Shown here: piece after piece, positions 1-12,782 of the stretch | Layout of the letters: the number at the start of each line of letters is the position of its first letter | How positions within the stretch are numbered: position 1 is the first letter of the stretch | Assembly (NCBI GenBank): GCA_005656395.1 | Contig: SRSI01000074.1 | Span: forward strand, 62,001-126,000 | Source: Strongyloides papillosus | Taxonomy: Eukaryota; Nematoda; Chromadorea; Rhabditida; Strongyloididae | DNA length: 64,000 bases | Direction: 5' to 3' | Position numbers and translations under genes: made by a program | Notes under the pieces: model-generated | The model's input: only the letters and a program-made list of their open reading frames with translations | Database searches by the model: none | Told to the model about the DNA's origin: nothing

Positions 1-1331
1 CTTGAATATGATGTATATTATAAGCATAATAAAAATAAACAGGTGATAATAAGCATATACGAAAAATTGTTTTCTTACTGGAAGGCTTAACACTTGTTTA
101 TCAGCTACAATAAATGTTAAAAGACTTTGAAGTACAAGAGCAAAAAATGTATTAATTCCAAAAGTGAATCCTAGATTTGATGGATCTGTGTTTATTGAAA
201 TTTCATATTGCGATACAGTTATCATCGCTTGATACAAAACTCGATAAAGTAAATATAAAGAATACATAACAAATACTGAATCTGAATATGACATTATAAT
301 AAGTGAAGCAAAGCTTATTCCTGCTGCAAAAATAATGGATATTAATGATAAACATTTTTTAAAACTGATTATCCATTGTGTTAAGAAGATTGTGATAATA
401 GCTGAAATATCGTATGAATTTAATAAAAAACATAAAATTAATAAACAAACTTACATAATAAGGGACAAATTGCTTCAACAAGACCATTATAGTTATATTC
501 TGACGTAGAATAATCTTTAGCAGATGCCCATAAAGGTTGTATATAGTTACCAATTTGAAAATTTCCACATGTTGCTAATATCCACCACAAAGACCAAATG
601 TAAATTGATTGATTTCGAAGAAGTTGTTTTGTCAATTTCCAAATTGACTTAATTTTATATATAGCATAATCTTTATATGATTCAATATATATGTCTTTAT
701 TATGTTTTTCTATATTATCGCGCAACTTCTTCCAATCAATTTTTGGAAGAAATATTGCAAAAATAAGAGCTAATGTTAAACTTCCAAGCGAAATATAATT
801 TAAAATGCTATATCCAAATGGATCATGCTGAATGACAAATTGTGCAACAAAATAACTAATACATTTTCCTAAATTTATAGAAACTCTTGATGCAATCGTT
901 AATTTTCTATAGTATTTCTCATCGAAATAACTATAAATATAAGCAAAATATGCAATTTCAGTTGCTGAAGCTCCACCATAGACTACTTGCATAATAATTT
1001 GTGATTCTACAGATTTTCCAAAAATAATAAGCAGCCATGTTCCGATATAACAAAGACTTTCAACAATAAGAACCACTTTATATAATAATACATCCACAAA
1101 AAAGAAAACTGGAACAAGAAAAATCATGTAACTATATGTCCACCATGGATAAATCTATATAAAAATCAATTAAAATATAATTTTTAAGAAACAAACTTTA
1201 TTATTTAAATCAGAATCAGAAATATTTTGTACATTTAATTGATAATCATAAAGATATGGTTCAGTAGGTCTAAATTCTTTTAGAAAACCATAAAATGTCA
1301 AAAGACAACTTGTAATAATATACCACTTCAT
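1..1331 (-). CDS. folt: SLC19-type folate/thiamine transporter (partial, runs off left edge)
   Basis: Multi-pass membrane protein of the reduced folate carrier family (SLC19), which moves folates or thiamine across the plasma membrane. Three exons are visible: 1331-1197, 1154-455 and 401-1, with introns of 42 and 53 nt whose GT-AG borders keep frame; 412 codons are open and the window cuts the gene near its C-terminus. The N-terminus reads MKWYIITSCLLTFYGFLKEF, followed by the family-typical RPTEPYL segment. The second exon opens with IYPWWTYSYM and carries the conserved GGASATEIAYFAYIYSY stretch and several hydrophobic helices. Length so far is close to that of nematode FOLT proteins. The substrate cannot be told from sequence; folate carrier is more likely than thiamine because nematodes have several folt paralogues. 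Confidence 0.85.
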
Positions 1332-1465
1332 TGCAAAAAATATGTAAAAAAGAATAGTAAAAAGTATACTTTAGTACATTTACTTATTTACTAAAATTTT
1401 ATTTATGAGATAACAAAAATGTCGATCATATCAATAATGAATAAAATTTGAAGATAACAACGAAA

Positions 1466-3971
1466 TTAAATGACAATCCAAGAATTATTCGCTTTTATTG
1501 TTCTATTATTGTTAATAACTTTTAACTTTTTTTCACAGACTTCTATACTTTGACAAATAATTTCTCCCATTGTTCTAGCTACACGTTTTCGACAATTCTC
1601 TAACTCTAGCCCTATATGATGTATGTTGGTTAACCAATCATTGTTTGTAAAATTTAATAGACTTAATCTGTTTTTAAAATTTCTATTCCACTTCTTTGAT
1701 TTTTCTTCTAATAATGTAGTTTTTATTTTTTCGGTATTCAAGAAAAAATAGTCTTTAAATCTACGTAAATGAAAGATAAAAGCAGAAGATGGTGGTATTA
1801 AAGTATAAGTATATTTATGATTCGTTAGTGGATTACGTTCTAAGCTTCTAATTAAATGTATTTGATAAGATACTACACGCTCTGGACGGTACACATTCTT
1901 TTGATATAAAGGTCTTTTAAAAACATTTGTATCCATTAATAAATTTGAAAATACTGAAAAGTCAATATTTTTTGGATTACCAACTCCCCAATTCATTGGG
2001 ATATATCCTCTACGAGATTGAAATGAAAATAAAGCAGAATCTGGATATTTATTTGATTCTCTTTCTAATAAAGCTAATAAGTTTCCATTTGCAATCTTTT
2101 TATCAACATATATCATTTCATCGAGATCAGTTGAAATAACAAATTTTATATGATTTCTTGCTCTTTGCATGCAGTCATAAATTGCTAATGGCGCTTCTAA
2201 ACGATATATTTCTGTATTGGGATTAAATTCACCATTTTCTTCATTATAAGGTAGTTTAGACCAATCAATAATTTCAATATCTATATTTGATTTTAATCTG
2301 TACGCTTTAATTATTTCAAAAATTTTATCAAGAGAGCTTTGATGATATATAGAATTTAGTTACGCCTTCAAGTATCCAATTTTCAAAAAATCGTATTACA
2401 GTAGGATAATCATAATATAAATACATTGGTTGTATACAAATTCCAAGAGTATGTCTATATAAAGTTTCGCCATTTTTTAGTATAATTTTTCGTGAATCTA
2501 TTAATTCAACTTCAACATCTTTCATTTCCAATAAATCCTTCGTTAAATATATTTTCTTTTCATTATTCAAAAGGGAAAAAAGATTTTTTTTGTAAATTTC
2601 ACCAACATAACCAACTGTTGTGCATAAATTTAAACATTTTTCAATACATAAACCTGATTGACAGTTTAAAACAACTTTTTCGTAATTTTTTAATTCAATT
2701 TGTGAGTTAGGTAATCTGTAATATAATTGTCTATTATCATTTATATTTTTTAATATACTTAATCTTATAGAATCGTTAGATATAAGAAAAGCTGATTTTA
2801 TATAAATATTATATCGGTGATCATTAAATTTCTTGTCCCATTCAACATTCGAAAGGTCTAGTGAATGATAAATATTATCTTCTTTATATGATTTTGTTGC
2901 ATTTGATACAACTTCTAAATTTGAAAAATTATCGAAATCTTCTTTAAGTTCTAATAATTTTTTTATTGATGATTTGTCATGTATTTGAGAATTTATTGCT
3001 TTCGAATCGTTTAAATCAAAATTAATCTTTAAACTTTTGAAAAAATTATTTAATTTTATTGTTTCATTAATTTTGATATGAGTAGTATACCCATATAATC
3101 CTGATTGTATTTGCTCTTCTTTGTGAGTAGTTAAAAATACTTGTTTAAGGCACTTTAAATAAATCAATTTTGTTTTCTGATTTGAATATGAATAGTATTT
3201 CTTTAAAATTGTTGATTTACTCATACAAATTTGTAAATAATGTAATAAATTTATCTTTCTCTTTTGATTTTTATATCTAGAAACATCTTCCGAAAATGTG
3301 ATGATTAAATTCCATATAGCAGAATCAATATTAAGCAAATAGTTGGTGTTTGAATTAACTATATAAAAATAGTCTGCTAAACCAGCTATAAAAGAAACTG
3401 AATAAAATGTATGTTTGAAAAAAATTATTTTGTCTTCAAATTCTAATGTTTTGGGATTGTTGAATAATTGCATATGGATATTTTGATTGTTAGGTATAAA
3501 TGATTCTAGTTTGATACTTGAATTAATAACTACCATATTTTGATCTAACATTAGAACATAGTCATATTTTTTGTAAAATACTTGTAATCTTAATATTTCA
3601 CTTAAAATACAAAATCTTTTGAAGTTAAAATCATAATGAGGACAATACTTTTTTGTTTCAAAAAAACTTTCTCCTGACACTAAATTGACATCATATCCAT
3701 GTTTAGTACCATAAGATAATATATTTTCTTTTGAAAAATTGAATTCTTTATCTTGAATATGTGATGAATTTTGGTAAACAACGAAAATGCCGATTTTATA
3801 GTTGTTAAAAAAAGAAAGTGGTTTTAAAAATCTACTTATATCCAAAAAATTGTATAATATTAAAAATAAAACAGAATAAATTATGAGAAATTTGAAATAT
3901 GACTTTGTAATATATATTAAACGTTGAGTTCTAGTAAACGAAGAAATATTTCTAAAATAGTTTATTACCAT
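1466..3971 (-). CDS. DUF273-GT92 fusion glycosyltransferase, with one frameshift
   Basis: Type II membrane glycosyltransferase-like protein. Residues 1-26 are cytosolic and basic, and about 27-46 form a signal anchor. Residues about 60-230 resemble the nematode DUF273 domain: YGTKHGYDVNLV, then a CPHYDFNFKRFCILSEILR block, a YDYVLMLDQNMVVIN strand in the place of the nucleotide-sugar D-D motif, and later DSAIWN. From about residue 370 the chain becomes a GT92 (DUF23) domain with FFENWILEGVTKFY, and after the frame change it continues to DLDEMIYV, the GT92 metal/donor motif. The first frame ends at a TGA at 2328-2330; the rest lies in the next frame, open from about 2361 to 1466. The switch falls in a TA run near 2345-2351, with no room for an intron. 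Either an assembly indel or a real lesion. Acceptor and product unknown; probably Golgi. Confidence 0.75.
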
Positions 3972-4538
3972 CTAGCAACTTTAAAAAAGTTTTAATTTTG
4001 CAACCGAGTATGTATACAACTTTTACATTTTTATATACTTTTAGATTATTTAGAAAATTAGGACAGAACGTTTTTTTACTACAAGTACTAAATATTATAC
4101 TTATCAGGATGAAAATTTTACTACTATCTTGTATTATAATCTAGAATTTTATTTGGAAAAAGTAATAAAAGTTTAAAGAACATAATCTTAAATCAGATAT
4201 TTTTTATAATAATCATTTTTTCTCTAAGTTAAAGATTTTCTATTTAATGTTAAATGTAAAATTAAATTAACATTGAAATAAAATTTAAAACAATGTTTAT
4301 TGGAAATATTCAACATTTCCTCAAAACACATTAATTTTCACCGACAATTCAAAAGTAAAATAAATTTAAAAACATTAAAAAGAAATATTCGCTTTATATT
4401 TCAATGAAATCCTTTATTATAAACATCGATTAAACGAACGAACTACTTTTATAATCCGACTTGGAATTAAATTATACGCTAAATTAAAAAATGCTTTCTT
4501 CACGACGATACTACCTCAAAAATTCCCATGAAAACTGC
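3972..4538. other. Intergenic, AT-rich
   Basis: Upstream region of the glycosyltransferase gene and 3' flank of the tRNA gene. I see no open frame with coding character and no repeat of note. Confidence 0.6.
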
Positions 4539-4542
4539 AAAA
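4539..4542 (-). terminator. Pol III T4 terminator of tRNA-Thr
   Basis: A run of four T on the minus strand begins 6 nt after the tRNA 3' end. That is the usual RNA polymerase III stop. Confidence 0.7.
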
Positions 4543-4547
4543 GAGGA

Positions 4548-4619
4548 TGCCTCATGCTGGAATCGAACCAGCGACCTTCTGTTTACTAGACAGACGCTCT
4601 GCCCCTGAGCCAATGAGGC
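4548..4619 (-). tRNA. tRNA-Thr (anticodon AGU)
   Basis: A complete 72-nt cloverleaf can be drawn on the minus strand. The acceptor stem GCCTCAT pairs perfectly with ATGAGGC, and A is the discriminator. The D stem is GCTC/GAGC, the anticodon stem TCTGT/ACAGA holds loop CTAGTAA with anticodon AGT, and the T stem GCTGG/CCAGC holds loop TTCGATT. The A box (TGGCTCAGGGG) and B box (GGTTCGATTCC) are intact. There is no intron and CCA is not encoded. The A34 would be edited to inosine to read ACU, ACC and ACA. It stands alone between protein genes and is locally far richer in GC than its surroundings. Confidence 0.96.
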
Positions 4620-5832
4620 GAGAAACCCCGCCCACCAAACCGTTAGAGACATGATGGTGTAATTTTAAAATAAAAAAATTCACAAACCTCTTAAAAGTTG
4701 TAACCAGGTTTAGAAACACGTAACACAAGCCTAATCAACGTAATAGTAAACTTCATAGAACCGTTATAGTTCAATTTTTTATTAAAATCACCATAATAAG
4801 CCAAAATAAATAACATATGATAACTTTTTTAATAAAAATATTTTTAAATCAACATCTAAAAAATGTAATTAAACAATTTTTTTAATGTAGAATTCAAAAA
4901 TCAAGTAAATTTAGTGAATAATTAAATTATTCATTGACTGATACAGGGACTATTCTTCAGGTTTTTCTTACAATCACATAAAAGTTTTCCAATTTTATTT
5001 CAGAAAGTTTAACATTTGGATGTAGAAAAGTATTTTCATTTCTTTTAACATATTTTATTTTTCATATTAATTACAAATTTTTTTTTCCTTTAAATTGTCC
5101 ATAGCCTGTGTCATGTTTAGATATATTACATAAACACATGATTAATAAATCATTGTCAACAGCGTTGCAATTTTTTGTGTAGTCAAATACTATACCTAAT
5201 AAAAATTAAACGTAATATATCTAAACTTATACTATGATCGACTTTAGATTTTCCGTATTTTTAAACATTTTTTAAAATAAGTACACTGATATCTATTTTT
5301 AAAATAAAGTCACAATGTAATAGCTTCTTTTAATTCATTTATTACAATGATAATTCTAATAATTTTTTATATTTGAGAATTGAATAATATGATGTGTTAG
5401 CAATTATTTATCGAAAAGACAATTTTTACTATTTTTATAATATTTTATTTTTCAAAAACAAGAAGATTTTTAATTAACTTATTAAATATGTAATTAGAGG
5501 TAAATTAAAACAAACTTGTCAATTATATTGAGCTTGGACATTTTTTTTACACTTAAGACTGAAAATAAATATAAATTTACCTAATGTTGTATTAAAAATT
5601 GATTTATATTTGTATTCAATCCTTTTTTTTATAAAATATAACGTTTCAATATTAATATTTACGTATGGTTTAACATTAAATTTATGTGTAACTAAGTACA
5701 CTAATTACTAGCTATAAATCAACTGATGCATATTTTAATACAAATATGGCAAATATATTTTCTTATTTTTCAAAAGCATTTAGTATAATTTATATTTATT
5801 ATATACATTTTCCTATTTGCTATTTTAGTATT
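4620..5832. other. Intergenic, with probable 5' leader of the NACHT-WD gene
   Basis: AT-rich spacer. Near its right end an upstream ATG at 5746 opens in frame with the NACHT-WD protein, but a TTTTAG acceptor at 5823-5828 lies just before the better start at 5833. The last 90 nt may therefore be leader, outron or an upstream intron. Nothing else is recognised. Confidence 0.55.
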
Positions 5833-8800
5833 ATGGCTACCATTAAAGCTAAAAAACTAAAAAATGACAAAAATTCACCAAGAAAAATTGTTACACCAAG
5901 AAGGCTAGTAAAGAAAAAAACCTCTAACCTTAAAATAGGCAATCATACATCAGAACAAGATATATTTCTTCAAAATCTTGAAAAAGCAAATCAACAAAGT
6001 CAGGAGGAAACTCTAGAAGAAAAAGAAGCACGAATCATCCATGATAAAGTTTATAGGGGTATATTTGATAATATACCAACACCAGCATCCAAAATTGTAA
6101 GAGTCTTTACTAGTAGTACTTTTACTGATACAAGCTTGGAAAGGAATATGTTAATGGAGGAAGTTTATCCTAATTTGAAAAAATATTGTCGTGAAATACA
6201 TGGTCTTGATTTTCAAGTAATAGAATTTTATATAAATTAAAATATATTTTAGGTTGTGGATATGCGATGGGGAGTAAGAGATGAAGCAACAGATGATCAT
6301 ATGACAACAAAATTGTGTTTAAATGAAATAAAAAACTGCCAAAAAATATCATTAGGTCCCAATTTTGTTGTATTTTTATGTCAAAAGTATGGGTATCGTC
6401 CAATACCCTCGGAAATATTATCAACAGAATTCGAAATACTTAAAAAAACACTAAAAGAACGACAAGAAGATGTATCAATTCTTGATACTTGGTACATAGA
6501 AGACCTCAATGCTGTGCCATCACATTTTACACTTCAACCAATAAGTTCAATTCTAATAAATTTCAATAATAAACGTATTCCAAAGTTACAGGAACAAGAT
6601 TCTAAAGCATGGTGGGATATTGAAGCAAAAATGCAATCATTACTTAGAAAAGGAGCTAAAATATGTTATGAAAGAGGAAATTTTAGCTATGAAGAAATGC
6701 ATAATTATTTCATGTCTGTTACAGAAAGAGAAGTAATTAACGGAATACTAAAGGCAGATAATCCAAATGATCATTGTCTTTGTTATATAAGAACTATAAA
6801 AAACATAAATATTTCATTGACAAATACTGCTTCTAAATTTATTGATATTGTCCATAATGAAATAAACAATGAAGCACAAACATTATTAGCAATTTTAAGA
6901 GATGAGCAAGTAACAGTTAAATTATCTAGTAATAATATAAGAAGAAGTACTGTTGAGTGGATTGGAAGAGAAGGTTTAGATACGAAATTTCATTCAGATT
7001 ATCTAAAAGAATTTTGCGATGATTTCTACAATAGAATTACTGAAATGGTAAAGAAAGCCGTACAACTTAATAATAAATACAAAAGTCCAATGTTTGTTGA
7101 GATTTTGCAACACTTACATAAAGGTTTTTTGGATAGTTTAATGTTTTACGGTAGAACTGAAGAATTAGAAAATGGCAAAAAGTATATTTTAAGTGATAAT
7201 TGTAGTCCTTTAATATTTAAAGGTGATAACGGTTGTGGGAAAACATCATTGTTAGCAAAAATTGCCACAGAGATTAAAAATTGGTTTAAACCAAAACAAA
7301 TCATACCTTTAGTAATATTAAGATTTTTAGGAACAAGTGCATGTAGTTCAAGTATATCATCGTTATTAACATCTGTTTGTGATCAAATAGCTTATAATTA
7401 TAACAAAAATCTTATTGGCCAAAGTCCTACGGAACCTTCAATTTTATGTCAGCACTTTAAAAAAATGATGACTTTGGCAAATGAAGAACGTCCATTAATT
7501 TTGATTTTAGATTCATTAGATTTATTATCAAAATTAGATGGCGCTCACGAATTATTATGGTTCCCAACGACTCTTCCACCTAATGTTAAATTAATTGTAT
7601 CCTTAAATAATGGACCAAGTATTATTGAGGGAAGTATTACGAGAATGATAGAAAATGAATCACAATATGTCAAAGTTCCACCATTAGGTGTAGAACTAGG
7701 ACTAGAAGTAATAGAAAAATGGTTAGAAATTATTGGAAGAACACTAACAAAACGCCAATGGGAAGTTGTCCGTAATGCTTTACAATATTGTAGTCTTCCA
7801 TTATTTGTAAAACTTATTTATGCAACTGTATCGAGATGGAAAAGTCATTCAAGACCTCAAGATACAACATTATTTAAATCTGTTCAAAGTAGTATTCATG
7901 CGTTATTTGATCGTACAGAATCTCAACATGGGAAATTATTAGTTTCACATGCCCTTTCCTATATATCAGCTGCAAGATCAGGTTTATCTGATACAGAACT
8001 TGAAGATTTAATTTCCCTTGATGATAAAGTTTTAGACGATATTTATCAATATCATTTACCACCCGTTAGAAGAATACCTCCATTATTATGGTCGCGTATT
8101 CGTGCAGATTTACCAGGTTACTTAAGTGAAAGAGCAGCGGATGACGTTATAGTATTAAATTGGTACCATGAACAATTCCGTTCCGCTGCAATTGAGAGGT
8201 ACTTTAAAAATTTAAACCATTTGCAACAAACTCACTCAGCTATGGCTGATTACTTTCTTGGAATTTATGGTGGTGGTGTTAAAAAAGCATTTCAATTTAC
8301 GGATTTACAAAAACAAAGATTTGGTTTATTTGAAAAAGAGGGTTTAGCAGATAGAAAAGTACCTTTGCAACCGAATGTTTTTTATGATAATGAAAAAAAA
8401 ATAAAAAGATATAATAATAGAAAGCTAAATGAACTACCTTATCATTTATTGAAGTCTTCAAGATTTCAAGATTTACTGAATATATGTTTATTTAATTTCG
8501 ACTTTCTTCAAGCGAAAATTGCGTCTTTTCCACTTCAGGCAGTTATTGCCGATTACGAAGATGCAATAAATAAATTTAAAATGAATATAAATGATGAAAA
8601 TCGAGAATTAATAAGACAATTAGCACTTGTTGCAGATGCTTTAAGACTATCATCTAGTTTAATTAGTAGACATCCATATATGTTATCATTTGAATTATTG
8701 GGTAGATTATTACCATTGGTACCAAATAATCCATATATAAATAAATTACTTATTGATTGTGACTTAGAATCAACAAATTTTAATTGTTTTCTCCCTGTTC

Positions 8801-11273
8801 ATCATGCATTTCACTCACCAGGAGGACCATTAAAATATTCACTTGAAGAACATCCTTTTGCTGTCTTTGGACTTGACATAATTACAAGCCGGAAAATGCT
8901 CATATCCACATCAAATCAACTAATTGTCTGGGATACTGAAACAGGAGATCTCGCAAGAAAAATAAATCCCAATATTGAAGGAATATTTTTTGGCATTTCA
9001 ACATCACATGATGGAAAATATGTTGCTGCATATACAAATAACAATCAAGTAGTAATAATGAGTTTAATGACAGGTGAATATATAATTATTGAACCTGAAA
9101 AAATGAATAAACAAATGGAAATACTAAAAATCCAATTCTATGGAACTGAACATAATAATTTGTTAATATGGAGTATTAATCAGTATCAAATCTATGATAT
9201 TGATGGAAATTGTTTAAAAGTAAAGCAAATTGAACGTTTTGATAATTGCAAACTATTAAATATGTTCTATCAAAATGAACAAAATAAAGCCTTTATTTTT
9301 TGGAGTGGAGAAAAAGATGACTGGGAAGTCAAACTTTGTTCAAAAATAAACAATATAAAGATTGAAGAATTTCAAATTACATCAGCACTAGTTTTTTTTG
9401 ATAATAAATTTACAAATGGTGCTTGTTGTATACAAAAAATGGCAACAACTGACAAAAATTTTGATAGTGAATTTGACTATATGATTGTATTTATAAAATT
9501 ATCCAATGAAAATACATATATTGTTGATGATATTATTGAAGATAATCTAGAAGATCGACCAAATGATATAATTTATTGGACAAGGCCAAATAAAAAAAAT
9601 AATGGCATACAACTTGATTGGATTTGCATTGTAATGATTGATGGATTTATATTACATCAAAAATATTTTAATAAAACAAATATCTATTTAAAATTACCAT
9701 CAGGTATACGAAATATTCCAGTTAAACCAATGCATACAACATCCGTAATGACTTTTACATCAAATGATAGTATTTTTGTAGCTGCTGTAAGGAATTCTCT
9801 TTATGTTTGGAAAGTGGATACATCAACGCTAATAAGAACTATAGATGCCCATTTTGGAAGAATATTAAATTTAAAACAAATGATCGTTCATTCACAAAAT
9901 TTAATCATATCTTCTTCTCTTGATAGAACAATAAAAATTTGGAATATGGAGAATATCTTTGAAAAATCATTTTATATATTTAATATGGATCAACCTGTTG
10001 AGAAGATTTATATAGCTTATCAAAAAAGTAATATTGCTATAGCTCAAACCAGAAAGTATGTTGGAATCTGGGACATTAGAAATCACCGTTTTATAACACC
10101 ATTGGTAACTAATCCAACAGGAGCTGTTGTTACTCACTCTCTCGTGTCATCTGACGGTAAATTTGTAGTTTCTATAGAAAATGATAATCTTCTCATTTGG
10201 GAATTGAAAACACAGAGTGTAAAAAATAGAACTCACGTAAATCAAGTTTTTCAATTATTATATTTTTATCGTGAAAGCATGATAGGAGTATTATCTAAAC
10301 ATTTAGATACATCAGAACAAAAAATTGCTAGAATTTTAATATATAAAACTGATGATTTATCATTACATTACACATATGAATGGAATTGTAGAAATTTTAA
10401 AAATATTGTCATTTTTAAAGATGAAAAAACATTCGGTTTAATTAGTTTAAATAAAGGACACGATTTAATACAAATAGTTGATGGTGTTGAAGGGACAGTT
10501 AAAGCTAAATTTAGACCAAAATATTCCAAAAAAGTACAACGTGATATTGTTGTATATGATTTAGGGACAATAAAATCTAACAATAGTTTATTAATAATAA
10601 TGGAAAATGATTCAAAAGGAACTGTTTGGAATTGGAAAGCGAAGAAAATGATAAGACAATTACCTCAATATTCTAATATTTCAACAGTAGATGGTAAACT
10701 TGGTTTATATGCTCCAAATAAAGGAAGTTTAGCTATTATTGATATGAAAACAGGTGGTATAATAAGAACATTAATTGGAAATGTTCAAGAAGGTGTTAAT
10801 GATATTTTTGCATGTTTTTCTTCATCAGGTAACCATGTCCTTTACTATCATACTGGCCATCAAAGTTTGAGATGTTATAGAGTATCTGATGGAAAATTAA
10901 TTGGTACATTAAAACCTCATGCAAAGATTGTTGATATTAAATCTGATTCTAAAGGAGAAAAAATTGTAATTGGTGGATTGGATGGATCTGTGTTAGTATC
11001 TGTAATTTGTGATGACTATGTTTATCCGGAAATTAGAAAAACATTGGTATCTTTACCAAGTAGAAAGCATTTATTAAATCATTTAGGATTATCTGTAAGA
11101 TTTCTAAAATATATGTACTTTATTTTCTTACCATTTTTTAGGTTGAACCATCAGTTGATGATTTAAATCTCAACATATCTAATTTAGGTGCTATTTCAAT
11201 AGCTGCTACTAAATTTAAACGTGGTTTAACGATACAAAGAAGTAAAGGATCTGCTGTTTGTTCAATACAATAA
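5833..11273 (+). CDS. NACHT-WD40 repeat protein (NWD1-like)
   Basis: Large STAND-type NTPase of about 1785 residues. Exons are 5833-6216, 6253-11094 and 11142-11273; the introns are 36 and 47 nt and both close in phase 0. After a basic N-terminus comes the DUF4062-like module seen in NWD1, TEP1 and NPHP3 relatives (RVFTSSTFTDTSLERNML, then VDMRWGVRDEA across intron 1). The NACHT P-loop GDNGCGKT is at residues 452-459 and the Walker B strand LILILDSLDLL near 544. From about residue 950 on, WD40-type blades follow (LIVWDTETGDL, RTIKIWNMENIF, VGIWDIRNHRF). Caenorhabditis elegans has two such proteins, QUI-1 and T05C3.2; I cannot decide which is the orthologue. Such proteins are thought to be signalling scaffolds. 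I prefer the start at 5833 (MATIKAKK) over 5746 because of the TTTTAG splice acceptor just upstream. Confidence 0.88.
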
Positions 11274-11280
11274 AATTAGT

Positions 11281-12247
11281 TTGATATGCCCCTATATCTA
11301 TTATAATTCCTATATTTTTGGTTTGCCAATTTCAGCATATTTTATGCCAAATCGTATATCATCATTTACTGATAAAGTGACATATAGTGGAAAATTTGAA
11401 AATTGGTTCGTTCATTGTTTGGCTGAAATTCTATTTTGTTTTCTGAAAAATAAAGTGAATTTACAAAAAGAATTTGATAAGAAATATGGGGTAGGACTTT
11501 TTAATAGTAACAATGTCCTTGGTGATCTATTTTTTCTTGTACTAAATTCAAATCCTTTCTTGGATATTCCAGGTCCAAAGACACCAAAAATGGTTGAATT
11601 TTTTGATATTAGTATTAAAGATCCTAAACGACTTAATAATTATGGGAACAAGATTCTTTCTTTGAGAAATAAATCCGTTCTTGTTTCATTTGGGTCATTT
11701 TCCAAGGCTATTTACATACCTGATGTTGTGGAAAAATGATCTGTTAGAAGCAATAAAAAAGTTAAATGATATAACAATTCTATGGAAATATGAAGAACTT
11801 GAAGATGGTACTCGAAAAGACATGGAAAAATTGGTTCTTAGTAAATGGCTACTACGAGGTGATTTGTTAAATGATGAACGATTATCCTTATTTGTAATAC
11901 ATGGAGGTATGTTGAGTTGGCAGATTACAGTAAATTAATTAAAAATATCAAAACTATTTTGAATGATGAAATATATAGACAAAATGCTAAAACAGTATCA
12001 CGAAGACTAAACAAGAAACCTATTGGTTCTAAAAAGCTGCTTATTGAACATATTAAATTTGCTGCTGAATTTGGAGAACTAAATATGCTTGATTTAGCTA
12101 GTTGTGACATGGGGGATAACTGAATATTATAACCTTGACATCATATTCCCTGTAATCACTGGACTTCTAATACTTATTTATCTTTTATCATACTTAATAT
12201 ACAAGATAGTTAAGGAATTGTTCATGTATAAGGCTAAAATTGATTGA
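11281..12247 (+). pseudogene. Degenerate UDP-glycosyltransferase (UGT)
   Basis: Clear UGT similarity spread over alternating frames. Frame 1 (11281-11739) has the mid-protein segment MPNRISSFTDKVTY, DIPGPKTPKMVEFF and VLVSFGSFSKA. At about 11735 it shifts to frame 2, giving ITILWKYEEL up to FVIHGGMLS near 11917. Frame 1 then resumes with SKLIKNIKTILND and KKPIGSKKLLIEHIKFAAEF. Finally frame 2 again gives the tail anchor TEYYNLDIIFPVITGLL ending at 12247. The N-terminal acceptor half is missing. The donor-sugar signature after HGG (the GVP...PLFGDQ part) is deleted, with no intron-sized gap. Three frame changes, one internal deletion and no start make it a pseudogene. It begins only 8 nt after the previous gene. 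Confidence 0.85.
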
Positions 12248-12782
12248 AAAATTTCTTTTGATACTAAATTAATTACCTGCAAAAATATTCAATTTCTTTG
12301 GTATTGTATAAATGTACTTATACAGATAAATATAATATTTTCAAAGATGAACTTTTAAGTTTATCGAAAATGGCTTATTGTAATGCAGCTATCAAATTTT
12401 TTTTCCATATTTCAACATTGATTACCGTGAACTTATTTATTTGTAATTTATCAGTATACATTTAATGTACGTAACATTTTTAATAATAAAAGTTGATTAA
12501 ACAATTTTAAACTATTTTTATATATTTTCAGAATGACTCGATAAGAGATTCAACGAAAACTGCAATGTCAGCATTTTTGGTACTCTAAATTTCAGAATGA
12601 AATTTTGCATTTAAGTAAAATTATGCATGTTCTATTATAATGTAAAAATTATTATTAACAGTTAATTAATTCAAGACTTATTTTCAAATTTTTGTAATAT
12701 TCAAATATTAATATTTATTATTTAAATTACTTTAGATTTTGAATATTATTTATTTATAAATATATCCATGTTTTCCTAATAA
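12248..12782. other. Intergenic, degenerate
   Basis: AT-rich. There is a short open stretch around 12540-12610 that I could not assign. The region may hold eroded 5' parts of the BTB relic that follows, but no MATH domain can be supported. Confidence 0.45.

Noticed and set aside
5519..5701. 60-codon minus-strand frame
   Set aside because: Low-complexity Lys/Asn/Tyr/Ile composition, no recognisable motif and no splice context.
12534..12620. Possible MATH-domain remnant upstream of the BTB relic
   Set aside because: Only a short stretch around NCNVSIFGTLNF looks suggestive; too short and divergent to support.
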